Source: a bacterium
Lineage (GTDB): Bacteria; Myxococcota_A; Polyangia; Nannocystales; Nannocystaceae
Assembly: GCA_024742475.1 (NCBI GenBank)
Contig: JANSYI010000054.1
Location: 1 to 38,134, forward strand
DNA length: 38,134 bases
Reading direction: 5' to 3'
Made by a program: the position numbers and the translations under genes. Numbering within the stretch: position 1 is the first letter of the stretch; each line of letters begins with the position of its first letter. Shown here in pieces: positions 14,784 to 23,515 of this stretch. The notes under the pieces were generated by a model, which was given only the letters and a program-made list of their open reading frames with translations, was not told the DNA's origin and ran no database searches.

Positions 14784-17700
14784 ATGGTCGACATCACCAA
14801 TGAGCTCGCGCGTGCAGTCCAAGCTGGGGACTGCGTACTTTGGGTTGGCACCGGGCTCGGTGTCTCGAGCGATGCGGCCGAGGCTCCCGACTTCGCCAAG
14901 CCGCTCGCTGCGTTCCCATGGCGCGCGTGCATCTCGAGCATCGACCCCGGCGCGACCAAGGTGGTGTTCTCCGAGGGCGAGGTCGTCGCGCCATCCAAGG
15001 ATCTGTCCCTCGAGGACACCAAGGAGTTCGTCATCGTCGATGCGTCCAAGTCGATGAGCAAGCTCGTCGACTTCGTCGAAGAGGTCGCCCACACCCGCAC
15101 GGTCCTGTTCGTCGGCTTCGACCCACAGGACACCGAACTCGCGCACGCTCTCGACCTGGTGGAGCGCGGGGGAGGTCAGCACTTCGCCGTCGTCTCGGGT
15201 GATGCGGCGTCGCTCGAAGGCCGTGGCGTGTCGGTGTTGTCGGCCGCCGCCGACGACGACATGGCTGCCATCGTCAAGGCGCTCGAGTCGGCCACCGCCG
15301 ACGTCGAGGTCGCGCCCTCGGACGAGGCCAAGGCCGAGGTGTACGAACTCGTGCGATCCGTTCGGGCCGTCCTTCGCGATTCCGCGAAGCTCGGCTCGGT
15401 CGAGACGCTCCGCGAGGCGATCGCCGCGCTGGTGGTGACGGACGCCCCCGTCGCGGCGCCGCAGCCCGTGGCCGACGAAGGTTCTCGGGCGCTCGACCTC
15501 ACCGCCCCCGACGATCCCGACGACCTCGAGGCATGGGCCGCGATCCTCGAGCGCAAGAGCACCCATCTCGAGGCGCGACAGGCCATCGACCGCATCGAAG
15601 ACGAGGCGCGAGACGCCAAGCGGTGGGATCGCCTGGTCGAGGTGCTCGGGGTCAAGGCCGAGCGAGCGCAGCGGCAGCAAGACCGCGTGAAGTACCTGCG
15701 CGAGATGGTCGCGCTGTTCGAAAAGGAGCTCGGCGCGCCTCGAAGCGCGTTCGAGACGCTGCAGGCGCTCATCGACTCGGTGGAGGTCGCCGAGCAGGTG
15801 AAGCTGGCCGACGAAGTCATGCGTCTGGCCGGGGAGACCGGTGACTGGGCGCCCGCGGCCGAGACGTTGGGCGTGTTGGCCGAGCGCGCACCGTCGACCG
15901 AGCAGCAGGCCGAGCTGTACGCGACCCTGGCCGAGGTTCACGCCGAGCGGCTCGGTTCGCCCGAGCAGGCGCTGGCGGCCTACGGCAAGGCGCTCGAGCT
16001 TCAACCGACCGAGTCCTGGCTCTCGGCCACGATCCCGCTGCACCGCAAGCTCGGCCAAGAGGCGGAGCTGGTGGGCGCCCACCTCTCGCTGGCCGACCTG
16101 CAACAAGGGGGGGCGCGCCACGAGTCGCTGCTCGCGGCGGCGAAGCTCCTGCGGGAGGCGCTCGGCGACGAGGAGGGCGCGTTCGGAGCCGCGGAGATCG
16201 TGCTGGGCGAGGCGCCCGAGCATCCCGAGGCCCTCGAGCTGGCCGAGTCGTTGGCGGGCTCGCTCGAGCGATGGGACGTGCTGTTCGACGTGCTGGTGCG
16301 GCGCGCGTCGGCGACCGACACCCAGACGGGCAACAACCTCCGCAAGCAGGCGGTCTCGGTCGCGCTCGAGCACCTCGAGGACGAGGAGAAGGCCGTCGCG
16401 CAGCTCGTCGAGCTCACGCAGCTCGACCGCACCGAGGCCGAGTCGGCGTCGCTGCTCGCCGACTTGCTCCGCCCCACCGCGGGTGAGGACGCAGCGGCCC
16501 GAAGCGCGCTCGTCGACGTGCTCGGCAACCTCATCGAGCAGTGCGATGCGCCCGAGGAGCAGGCCGCGCTGCTCACCGAGCAAGCGGGGCTGTTCGATCA
16601 GATGCCCGACGGCAAGGATCGCGCGGTCGACTGCCGTGAGCAGGTGCTCAAGCTCCTGCCGCCCGATCACGCGCTGGCAAAGACGGCCGCCGAGGGGCTG
16701 GAGTCCGCGTACCGCCGGCAGGACGACCCGGCCAAGCTCGCCGAGCTCGCGCGTGCGCAGGCCAACGCTGACGACGTGGAGCCCGAGTTCCGCGCCGAGG
16801 CGTGGAGCCGCCTGTACGCCCTGTGCAAGGGGCCGCTCGAGGACGAGAGCGGGGAGATCGAGGCGCTCGAAGCCCTCACCAAGCTCTCGCCCGACGACGC
16901 GAAGTGGCGCGACGCGCTGCTCGAGAAGTACCTCGCTCGCGAGGAGTACGAGAAGGCCGGGCCGCTGATTCGGGCCCAGGTGTTCGCCGAGTCCGACCCC
17001 CAGCGCAAGGCGGCATTGCTCCTGCGTGGGGGCAAGCTCCGGGCTCAAATCGGCAAGACCGAAGGCGCGATCGAGGCGCTCGAAGAAGCGGTGTCGATCG
17101 ACCCCACGCTGGTCGAGGCGTGGACGTCCCTTCGCGACATCTACGACGACAATGGCCAGCCGCTCAAGGCCGCCAATGCGCTGGTGTCCGCCGCGGAGCA
17201 CAACCCGAACCGGGCGGAGAAGGTTCGCTGCTTGTTCGAGGCTGCCAAGGCGTTCCTCGGCGACCTCGACCGGCCATCACGAGGCGTCGAGGCGCTCGAG
17301 GAGTTGGTCGAACTCGATCCCGACCACCGCGACGCGATGACGATGCTGCTCGACCAGCTCGTCGCTGAGGACGACCTCTCGCGCGCGTGGCCGCATGCTC
17401 AGGTCTACGTGACGCAGGTGAAGTCCCAGGCGGCCACCGACCACGCGCTCAACCTCCGGGCGCTCTCGCTCGCTGGGCGCTGCGCGCTGGCGGTCGAGGA
17501 GAAGGACAAGGCCCGCGAGTACCTCCAGAAGGCGCGCGGCCTCGATGCGACCAACCTGGACGTGCTGCAGCTGCTCGCCGATCTCGACCTCGACGCCGAG
17601 CAGTGGAGCGACGCGCTGCGCAACTACCAGTCGGTGGTGCTCGGCATGGGCGACAAGCTGCCCGCGGGCGAGCAGTCGCAGCTGTACGTGAAGATGGCGC

Positions 17701-19586
17701 GGGCGCGCATCGGGATGGACGAGGCGTCCAAGGCCGGGCAGATGCTCGAGCGCGCGCTCGATCTCGACGAGAACAACGCCGCGGCGGTCGACCTGCTCAT
17801 CGAGCTCGGCGGCGAGGTGGGCGGTCCGGCGGCGGCGGCCAAGGCCAAGCTGCGCATGGCAGACCTGCTGCTGCGCCAGATCGATCGTTGCGAAGACGAA
17901 GCCGAGACGAAGGCTCTCATCACCAAGCGCACATCGCTGCTCGGTGAGGTCGCGACCCTGCAGCTGAAGGAGCTCAACCTCGCCGACGAGGCGGTGCGCA
18001 CTTTGGAGAGGATCCTCGAGACGAGCCCGGACGACCCGGCGGTGCTTCACCAGATCCTCGACATCCTCACCTCGGAGCATCGCTGGCGCGACGCGACCAA
18101 CGTGCTGGGACGGCTTGCCGAGGCGCAGGAGAGCGAGGTGGTCAAGGCGAAGTATCTGTACGCCGGTGCGCTCATCTTCCGCGACAACCTGGACGAGCCC
18201 GATCAGTCGGCAGACTGGATGCAAAAGGTCATCGACGCCGACCCGAACCACCCCAAGGCGTTCGAGGCGTACCTCGACCGGCTCGTGGCCAAGCGCTCGT
18301 GGGAAGACGTGTCCAAGGCGGTGCGCAAGCACCTCAAGACGCTGCCCAAGGACACGGCGCCCGAGCGTCTGGCGCCGCTGTTCGCAAAGCTCGGCGAGGC
18401 CCACGAGAAGATGGCCGACGTGAAGACCGCGGTTGCGGCGTTCGACCAGTCGGTTCGGATGGCGGCCAAGGGGGGAGCAGACGCAGCGTCCCTGCTCGAG
18501 CGGAGACAGCACGTCATCAAGCTCGCGGTGCAGCTCGGCGACGACGCGCTCGACAAAGCCACCTCGCATGCGCACGCCCTCATCGCCCATGACCCGATGG
18601 ACTTCGACCGCTATCACCAGCTCGTGGAGCTGTACGGCAAGACGGGCAACGCCCATCGGGCGCGCGCGGTGGCAAAGACGCTGCGCTTCCTCAAGAAAGC
18701 CAACGATGCCGAGCTGGCGCTGCTCGAGGGAGCGAAGGGTCCCGGCCAGGTCCGCTCAGCCCTGACGCGCGACCACTGGCGCAAGAACGTGTTCCACCCG
18801 TCGCAGAACGGGCGGGCCGCAGACATCCTCTCGGTCGTGTGGGCGGTCATCGCCGTGCGCGAGGGGCAGTCGCACGCGCACTTCGACGTGGCTCGCAAGG
18901 ATAGGGTCGAGGTCTCGCTCGAATCCAAGGCTGGGCTTGCGCGCTACGTGGCGCACGCGTGCCAGATGCTCGACGTCTCGGTGCCGGATCTGTTCCAGCG
19001 TGACGTCGATGGCATGGGCGTCCGCGTTGCGGCGCTGGTCGACAGCAGCAGCGGCAAGGCCACGGTGTTCCCGTCGCTCATCGCGGGCAACGGCGCGACC
19101 AAGGACGCATCGGAGGTCGGGCTCAAGTTCCGGGCCGGCCGTTCGGTGGCGCGGGTGCGCCCCGAGAACATCCTGCTCGCCGTCCTCCCGTCGGCGGGGG
19201 CGGTCCGCAAGGTCGTCTACGGTGGTGTGCTGGCCGCGAAGCCCGACGCCGAGGTTCCCGAGGACGTGCGGGAGGCGGCCAAGACCTACGCGAGCGAGCT
19301 CGAGTCGCACCTGCCTCCGGCCAGGCTCGAGCAGCTTCAGTCGCTCGCCGGCGGAGTGCTCAAGGCGGGCTTCGACGCCAAAGCCTTCGCCGAAGGTGCG
19401 GCCTACACGACGACCCGTGCCGGGTTCGTGCTGTGTGACTCGATCGAGACGGCGGCCGCAATGCTCACGCGCGAGGGCGACGAGGGCAGCTCGGTGTCGG
19501 CGAAGGACCGCATCGCCGACCTCATCGGCTACAGCGTCAGCCTGCCCTACCTCAAGCTGCGCAAGCAGCTCGGGCTCAATCGGTGA
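14784..19586 (+). CDS. giant TPR protein with N-terminal SIR2-like domain
   Basis: Predicted 1600-residue soluble protein. Residues 1-175 resemble a compact SIR2-like (SIR2_2) nucleotide-binding fold: AGDCVLWVGTGLGVSSDA (14-31) in the place of the GAGxS loop, and TVLFVGFDPQDTELAHAL (106-123), matching the family's closing strand and helix. I see no clear counterpart of the catalytic Asn-Asp/His residues of NAD hydrolases. Residues about 240-1330 are tetratricopeptide-type helical repeats rich in Ala, Glu and Leu (for example PEQALAAYGKALELQPTES). A distinct C-terminal domain (about 1330-1600, PENILLAVLPSAGAVRKVVYG) is unrecognised. It overlaps the tsaC-like gene by GTGA. A scaffold or complex-assembly role is likely; defence is possible but not shown. 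Confidence 0.85.
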   Translation: MVDITNELARAVQAGDCVLWVGTGLGVSSDAAEAPDFAKPLAAFPWRACISSIDPGATKVVFSEGEVVAPSKDLSLEDTKEFVIVDASKSMSKLVDFVEEVAHTRTVLFVGFDPQDTELAHALDLVERGGGQHFAVVSGDAASLEGRGVSVLSAAADDDMAAIVKALESATADVEVAPSDEAKAEVYELVRSVRAVLRDSAKLGSVETLREAIAALVVTDAPVAAPQPVADEGSRALDLTAPDDPDDLEAWAAILERKSTHLEARQAIDRIEDEARDAKRWDRLVEVLGVKAERAQRQQDRVKYLREMVALFEKELGAPRSAFETLQALIDSVEVAEQVKLADEVMRLAGETGDWAPAAETLGVLAERAPSTEQQAELYATLAEVHAERLGSPEQALAAYGKALELQPTESWLSATIPLHRKLGQEAELVGAHLSLADLQQGGARHESLLAAAKLLREALGDEEGAFGAAEIVLGEAPEHPEALELAESLAGSLERWDVLFDVLVRRASATDTQTGNNLRKQAVSVALEHLEDEEKAVAQLVELTQLDRTEAESASLLADLLRPTAGEDAAARSALVDVLGNLIEQCDAPEEQAALLTEQAGLFDQMPDGKDRAVDCREQVLKLLPPDHALAKTAAEGLESAYRRQDDPAKLAELARAQANADDVEPEFRAEAWSRLYALCKGPLEDESGEIEALEALTKLSPDDAKWRDALLEKYLAREEYEKAGPLIRAQVFAESDPQRKAALLLRGGKLRAQIGKTEGAIEALEEAVSIDPTLVEAWTSLRDIYDDNGQPLKAANALVSAAEHNPNRAEKVRCLFEAAKAFLGDLDRPSRGVEALEELVELDPDHRDAMTMLLDQLVAEDDLSRAWPHAQVYVTQVKSQAATDHALNLRALSLAGRCALAVEEKDKAREYLQKARGLDATNLDVLQLLADLDLDAEQWSDALRNYQSVVLGMGDKLPAGEQSQLYVKMARARIGMDEASKAGQMLERALDLDENNAAAVDLLIELGGEVGGPAAAAKAKLRMADLLLRQIDRCEDEAETKALITKRTSLLGEVATLQLKELNLADEAVRTLERILETSPDDPAVLHQILDILTSEHRWRDATNVLGRLAEAQESEVVKAKYLYAGALIFRDNLDEPDQSADWMQKVIDADPNHPKAFEAYLDRLVAKRSWEDVSKAVRKHLKTLPKDTAPERLAPLFAKLGEAHEKMADVKTAVAAFDQSVRMAAKGGADAASLLERRQHVIKLAVQLGDDALDKATSHAHALIAHDPMDFDRYHQLVELYGKTGNAHRARAVAKTLRFLKKANDAELALLEGAKGPGQVRSALTRDHWRKNVFHPSQNGRAADILSVVWAVIAVREGQSHAHFDVARKDRVEVSLESKAGLARYVAHACQMLDVSVPDLFQRDVDGMGVRVAALVDSSSGKATVFPSLIAGNGATKDASEVGLKFRAGRSVARVRPENILLAVLPSAGAVRKVVYGGVLAAKPDAEVPEDVREAAKTYASELESHLPPARLEQLQSLAGGVLKAGFDAKAFAEGAAYTTTRAGFVLCDSIETAAAMLTREGDEGSSVSAKDRIADLIGYSVSLPYLKLRKQLGLNR

Positions 19587-20557
19587 CCGAGCTCGTCGTC
19601 GTCGACGCACACACACCGCAAGCCGCCGCTCTCGAGTCGGCGGCTTCGCTGTTGCGCGCGGGGCAGCTGGTGGCCTTTGCGACCGAGACGGTCTACGGGC
19701 TCGGTGCCGACGCCACACAGGCCGCTGCGGTGGCGAAGATCTTCGCCGCCAAGGGGCGACCGCAGACCAACCCGCTCATCGCCCACGTATCGTCGGTGCA
19801 GATGGCCCGCGCGTGGGCTGGAGGGTGGCCCGCTGTGGCCGACGTGCTGGCCGATGCGTTCTGGCCCGGTCCGCTGACGATGATCGTGCCGCGGACGGAT
19901 CGTTTCGCGGCCGCGGTGTCGGCGGGGCTGGAGACGGTGGGGCTGCGCGTGCCCGAGCCAGCGGTCGCGCGAGGACTGATCGCCGCGCTCGGCCGGCCGG
20001 TCGCGGCGCCCAGCGCCAACCGAAGCGAGCACGTCTCGCCGACGACGGCGCAGCACGTCGTGGATGACTTGCAGGGGCAGGTGGCGATGGTGCTCGACAG
20101 CGGTCGCACCGGCGTCGGCATCGAGTCGACCGTCGTGGATGTGAGCGGCGAGGTCCCGGTGCTGCTTCGCCGAGGTCCGATCGGGGAAGCGCGGCTGCGA
20201 GAGGTGGTCGGGGCGCTGCGGGTCGTCGACCAGCGGACCGATGGCACGCAGCGCCAGGCGAGCCCGGGCCAGTCCGTGCGGCACTACGCGCCCGACGTGC
20301 CGTGCATTCGCGTGGACGAGGCGTTCGAGGCGCGTGACAGCGACGCCGTGATCGCCGTCGGACGCTCGGTTCCCGGGGCGTTCGTGCTCTCGACGCCCGA
20401 GGTCGCGGCACGTGAGCTCTATGCGCTGCTTCGACGACTCGAAGCTCGGCGGGTCGCGAGGATCGTGGTGGTGATGCCTCCGCACGAGGCCCGGTGGGCG
20501 GCCGTGCGAGACCGGCTGCTCAGGGCAACCGTGCTCCCTCCCCTCCCCGGGCCCTAA
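19583..20557 (+). CDS. L-threonylcarbamoyladenylate synthase (Sua5 type)
   Basis: Predicted 324-residue cytoplasmic enzyme that makes threonylcarbamoyl-AMP from threonine, bicarbonate and ATP for the t6A modification of tRNAs reading ANN codons. The YrdC domain (about 13-200) shows TETVYGLG (34-41), KGRPQTNPL (57-65), FWPGPLT (93-99), PSANRS (143-148) and GIESTVVD (179-186). The linker SPGQSVRHYAP (227-237) and C-terminal Sua5 domain make it the long Sua5 form rather than short TsaC. GTG overlaps the stop of the 1600-residue gene (GTGA), so it is translationally coupled to it. That is an odd partner, and the coupling may be positional only. Confidence 0.95.
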   Translation: MTELVVVDAHTPQAAALESAASLLRAGQLVAFATETVYGLGADATQAAAVAKIFAAKGRPQTNPLIAHVSSVQMARAWAGGWPAVADVLADAFWPGPLTMIVPRTDRFAAAVSAGLETVGLRVPEPAVARGLIAALGRPVAAPSANRSEHVSPTTAQHVVDDLQGQVAMVLDSGRTGVGIESTVVDVSGEVPVLLRRGPIGEARLREVVGALRVVDQRTDGTQRQASPGQSVRHYAPDVPCIRVDEAFEARDSDAVIAVGRSVPGAFVLSTPEVAARELYALLRRLEARRVARIVVVMPPHEARWAAVRDRLLRATVLPPLPGP

Positions 20558-20561
20558 CACA

Positions 20562-20601
20562 TTGGACAAAGTGTAAACATCATTGTACAACTCTTGGGAG
20601 G
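20562..20601 (+). promoter_or_regulatory. AT-rich promoter/operator and ribosome site before 20608
   Basis: The 50-bp gap after the Sua5 gene is strikingly AT-rich. It holds two direct sites, TTGGACAA (20562-20569) and the perfect palindrome TTGTACAA (20583-20590), spaced 21 bp (two helical turns), with TGTAAACA between them. TTGGAC and TACAAC could also be -35 and -10 at 18-bp spacing, though the predicted start would then cut into the ribosome site. A canonical GGGAGG (20596-20601) lies 6 bp before the ATG, unlike the leaderless genes nearby. Confidence 0.4.
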
Positions 20602-20607
20602 TTGTTC

Positions 20608-22173
20608 ATGGTGCAGCGAAACGTCATCGCGGTTGGAGTCTTGTCGTTGGTCGCTGGAGGCTGTTTTGCGGACCCTCCTCCGGACTCGAATTCGGGTTCT
20701 AATGCGGATTCTAGCTCCACGAGCGGCAGTCCGCAGGGCGACGCAACCGTCGACGCATCCTCCTCTGGGGGAGAAACGGGCGGCGAGACCACGGGCGAAC
20801 CTTCGACAGACGAGTCCAGCTCAGGGGGCTTCGGCGGGGCCCAAGTTCGCGCGGTTCACGCGGCTCTGGGTATCGGCGCGGTCGACATCTACGCCGTTGG
20901 CGGGGCCGAACCTCTGTTCGAAGACGTCGAGTACGGCGAAGCCACGGACCGCATCGAGGTCGTCGGTGGCCTGACCGCGTTCGCGTTTCGTCCCGCGGGG
21001 GCACCCGCCGACGCGCCCCCTGCCTACGTGAGCCCCGACCTGCTGCTCGAAGACGGCGACGACATCACCGCCGTGGCGGCGGGCGTGTTCGGGTCCGAGG
21101 CCGACTCCGACCGATTCCGCCTCGTGCCGATCGCCGAGGGCTGGGGCCCGCAGCTGCAAGAGCGCGCGCGGGCTCGCGTGGTCAACGTCGGCCCCGATGC
21201 GCCTGCGTTCCGACTCGACGGCCCCTCCGAAGATCGCGTGGGTCGCTTCGGCTCGACCGACGCCGACGGCTTCGCGCTCGACACGGCCGGCGAGCGCATC
21301 GAGCTGCTCGAAGACGCCGAGAGCAACCCCGACCTGCTGACGAGCTTCACGCTGCCGCCGGTGGCCGAAGGAGACGAGGTCCTGCTCATCGCCACGGGGC
21401 GCCTCGGCGCGCTCGCGCGAGAGCCCGATGGCTTCTCGGTCATCGCCGTGGGGCGCGACGGAGCGCTCGACGTGGTGCGTCAGGACCCCGAGCTGTTCGT
21501 GCTGCACGGCTCACGCGACGCAGGCACCCTCGAGACGTGCTCGGGCGACGTCGAGCTCGCGGCCAACTTCGACTACGGTGAGATGCTCTCGACCCGCGTC
21601 TCACCGGGCGAGTACGGGCTCGACCTCTTCAACTATCCCGCGGGCTGCGTGGGCACGCCGCTGAGCCCGGCGCCCAACACCACCGGTCCACTTCAGGCCG
21701 GAGAGCGATACCTGCTCTTGGTCACCGGAGAAGTCACCCCCGACGCGTCCGAGGCGGGCATCCAGGTGGCCACGTTCGAGGACGAGTTCCCGCTCTCCGA
21801 CCAGGAGCAGGCCCGCGTCCGCTTCGTTCACGGGGCTTCGTACACCCAGGTCTTCGTAGGTGCCGTGGACGGCGAGGGCATCCCCGAGCCCAACGTGCTC
21901 ACGCAACCGATCGGCTGGAGCGTGGAGAGTGCCGAGGTCGCCGTGCCCGAGGGCGACTACCTGCTGGGCATCGCCGACGCGGCCGAAGAGCCCTCGTTCC
22001 CCGCCCCGCCGCTGGTCACCCTGCCGTACCAAGCCGTCGGTGGCGCGCGGCAGTGGGCGATCGTCTCGGGCGACCCCACCCCCGAGAGCGACGACGGCTT
22101 CTTGCAGGTGATGGTCGTCGACACCACCACGCCTCGATGGGGTGTCGTCGTAGCCGACGTCTGGCTTCCCTAG
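20608..22173 (+). CDS. DUF4397-type lipoprotein
   Basis: Predicted 521-residue surface lipoprotein. The signal peptide MVQRNVIAVGVLSLVAGGC places the lipid on Cys19, followed by a Ser/Gly/Glu spacer to about residue 75. The folded part opens with AQVRAVHAALGIGAVDIYAVG, the usual start of DUF4397 (R-x-x-H-A-x-x-x-x-x-V-D-x-Y). The pattern recurs at ERARARVVNVGPDAPAF and at EQARVRFVHGASYTQVFVG, so there are about three such beta domains. Their function is unknown, but they are found in extracellular or cell-surface proteins. The ATG has a strong ribosome site. Its TAG stop shares CTAG with the stop of the convergent 22170 gene. Confidence 0.85.
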   Translation: MVQRNVIAVGVLSLVAGGCFADPPPDSNSGSNADSSSTSGSPQGDATVDASSSGGETGGETTGEPSTDESSSGGFGGAQVRAVHAALGIGAVDIYAVGGAEPLFEDVEYGEATDRIEVVGGLTAFAFRPAGAPADAPPAYVSPDLLLEDGDDITAVAAGVFGSEADSDRFRLVPIAEGWGPQLQERARARVVNVGPDAPAFRLDGPSEDRVGRFGSTDADGFALDTAGERIELLEDAESNPDLLTSFTLPPVAEGDEVLLIATGRLGALAREPDGFSVIAVGRDGALDVVRQDPELFVLHGSRDAGTLETCSGDVELAANFDYGEMLSTRVSPGEYGLDLFNYPAGCVGTPLSPAPNTTGPLQAGERYLLLVTGEVTPDASEAGIQVATFEDEFPLSDQEQARVRFVHGASYTQVFVGAVDGEGIPEPNVLTQPIGWSVESAEVAVPEGDYLLGIADAAEEPSFPAPPLVTLPYQAVGGARQWAIVSGDPTPESDDGFLQVMVVDTTTPRWGVVVADVWLP

Positions 22174-23387
22174 CGCTGGGCGGCCTCGCGCAAGAACGCG
22201 GCGGCCTGCTCGGGCTGGGGCCATCGGCACTCGCCCTGTTGGGTGAGCACGGTCTCCCACTTGAAGTAGCCGGGGATGCGGCCCGCCACGCCCGGGTCGC
22301 GTGCCCAGTACCAGAGCTTCGCCTGGCGCATCTCGCTGGGGAACGGGTCGTCGGCTTCGGAGTAGTCGTTGACCCAGAGGTAGAACCGAGGCGCCTTGCC
22401 GGTGGCGGTGGCTTTGGCCAGCGCGCCGGTGGCAGTGGGAATCCACGCCTGCAGGGCCGCATACGACTCCTCTGCGCACCGCACCGCTGCTTCGGTGGCG
22501 GTCGCCACGGCTGCCGAACCCTCGAAGACCTCGCCCTCGTGCGGATAGAATCCCCAGAGGATCTCCTCGGGATACTTCGCGGGTGTGGAGCCGCGGTGAG
22601 GCCAGTACTCGGCGCCGGCGAGGATGTAGCCCGACGTTGCAAACGGGCGCATCCGTCCGTGGCGTGCGGGCACCTCGGGCACCAGCGTCGCGTAGTCGAT
22701 CCGCGTCACCGCGCCCGCGAAGTCGACGACGACGAGCTCGCGCCTGACGAGGTCGAAGGCGACGCGCTCGGCATCCAGTGCGGTCGCAGACAGTGAGGCC
22801 GCCTCGCCCGAGGGCAGCATGCGGGCGAGCCCGTCCTTGCCGAGCACCAGCAGCGCGCCGATGTCATCGACGGTGAGGTCGAGGACGTCGATGCCGTCGC
22901 GCACGGTCGACACCGCCGCGTCGGACAAGGAGACCTTCGAGATGCCGCGCGGCGTCCCCACGAAGAGGGTGCCTCCGACCCGCACCAGCGCGCGCGCACC
23001 CAGCAGCGCGGCGTCCTTCACGAGCGAGACCGAGCCCGAGGGCTCGAACCTGTGGATCGCCCCCGCGGACCCGTCGAGCACGAACGCGGTCTCGCCGTAT
23101 CCGGCCGCCACGTCTGTGCCGACGACCTCGCCCAGAGGCAGGCTCTGCCGACCGTCACCGAGCGTCTCGGAGGTCAAGACCCAGCGTGTGTCCTGGCTCA
23201 GCGCCGCGGCGACGTCGTCGACCCCGCAGGCCTCGATTGGGGCCGGCGTCGCGTCGTTGAGGTCGAGCGTTGCCGTGGCTACGTCTGCGCACCGGGACCG
23301 TGCCGCAGGTGGCTGCACATGGGCGGGCGCGTCCGGGCGCGTGCTGCAGGCGGTGAGCGCAACGAGCAGGAGGGCACAGTGACGCAT
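22170..23387 (-). CDS. lipoprotein with propeller-like N-terminal half
   Basis: Predicted 405-residue lipoprotein: signal peptide MRHCALLLVALTAC with Cys14 lipidated, and a short spacer. Residues about 65-255 contain repeated short strands ending in Val/Leu-rich motifs (TDVAAGYGETAFVLDGSAG, GTLFVGTPRGISKVSL, GALLVLGKDGLARML, RRELVVVDFAGAVTRIDY), which suggest a beta-propeller. The C-terminal 150 residues are Trp/Tyr-rich (LWGFYPHEGEVF, FYLWVNDYSEADD, KLWYWARDPGVAGRIPGYF) and unrecognised. A weak box, TAGAGG, ends 6 bp before the ATG. It is divergent from the REC-kinase gene across 128 bp and converges on the DUF4397 gene with a 4-bp overlap. Confidence 0.8.
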   Translation of the reverse strand: MRHCALLLVALTACSTRPDAPAHVQPPAARSRCADVATATLDLNDATPAPIEACGVDDVAAALSQDTRWVLTSETLGDGRQSLPLGEVVGTDVAAGYGETAFVLDGSAGAIHRFEPSGSVSLVKDAALLGARALVRVGGTLFVGTPRGISKVSLSDAAVSTVRDGIDVLDLTVDDIGALLVLGKDGLARMLPSGEAASLSATALDAERVAFDLVRRELVVVDFAGAVTRIDYATLVPEVPARHGRMRPFATSGYILAGAEYWPHRGSTPAKYPEEILWGFYPHEGEVFEGSAAVATATEAAVRCAEESYAALQAWIPTATGALAKATATGKAPRFYLWVNDYSEADDPFPSEMRQAKLWYWARDPGVAGRIPGYFKWETVLTQQGECRWPQPEQAAAFLREAAQR

Positions 23388-23500
23388 TGCAGCCCTCTAC
23401 CACGGGAGTACTGTGGGCGTTCCGAGCGGCCATCGAGTCGGCTCGATAGCGCGCGGTCGCGGCGTCCCCAAGCGGGCCGTTCACGCCATGGGGTCGGGCG

Positions 23501-23506
23501 TAGACT
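23501..23506 (+). promoter_or_regulatory. -10 box for the 23516 kinase gene (near-leaderless GTG)
   Basis: TAGACT ends 9 bp before the GTG at 23516. The same hexamer precedes the paralogous kinase gene at 9160. Confidence 0.45.
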
Positions 23507-23515
23507 GGTGCCACG

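Noticed and set aside
14784..15310. SIR2-like domain as proof of an anti-phage NADase system
   Set aside because: The catalytic residues cannot be located, the neighbours are housekeeping or signalling genes, and no other defence gene is nearby.
14616..17201. 861-codon open frame on the minus strand
   Set aside because: It lies entirely antisense to the TPR gene, is Arg/Leu-rich with no domain, and is the usual GC-rich shadow of a real coding frame.
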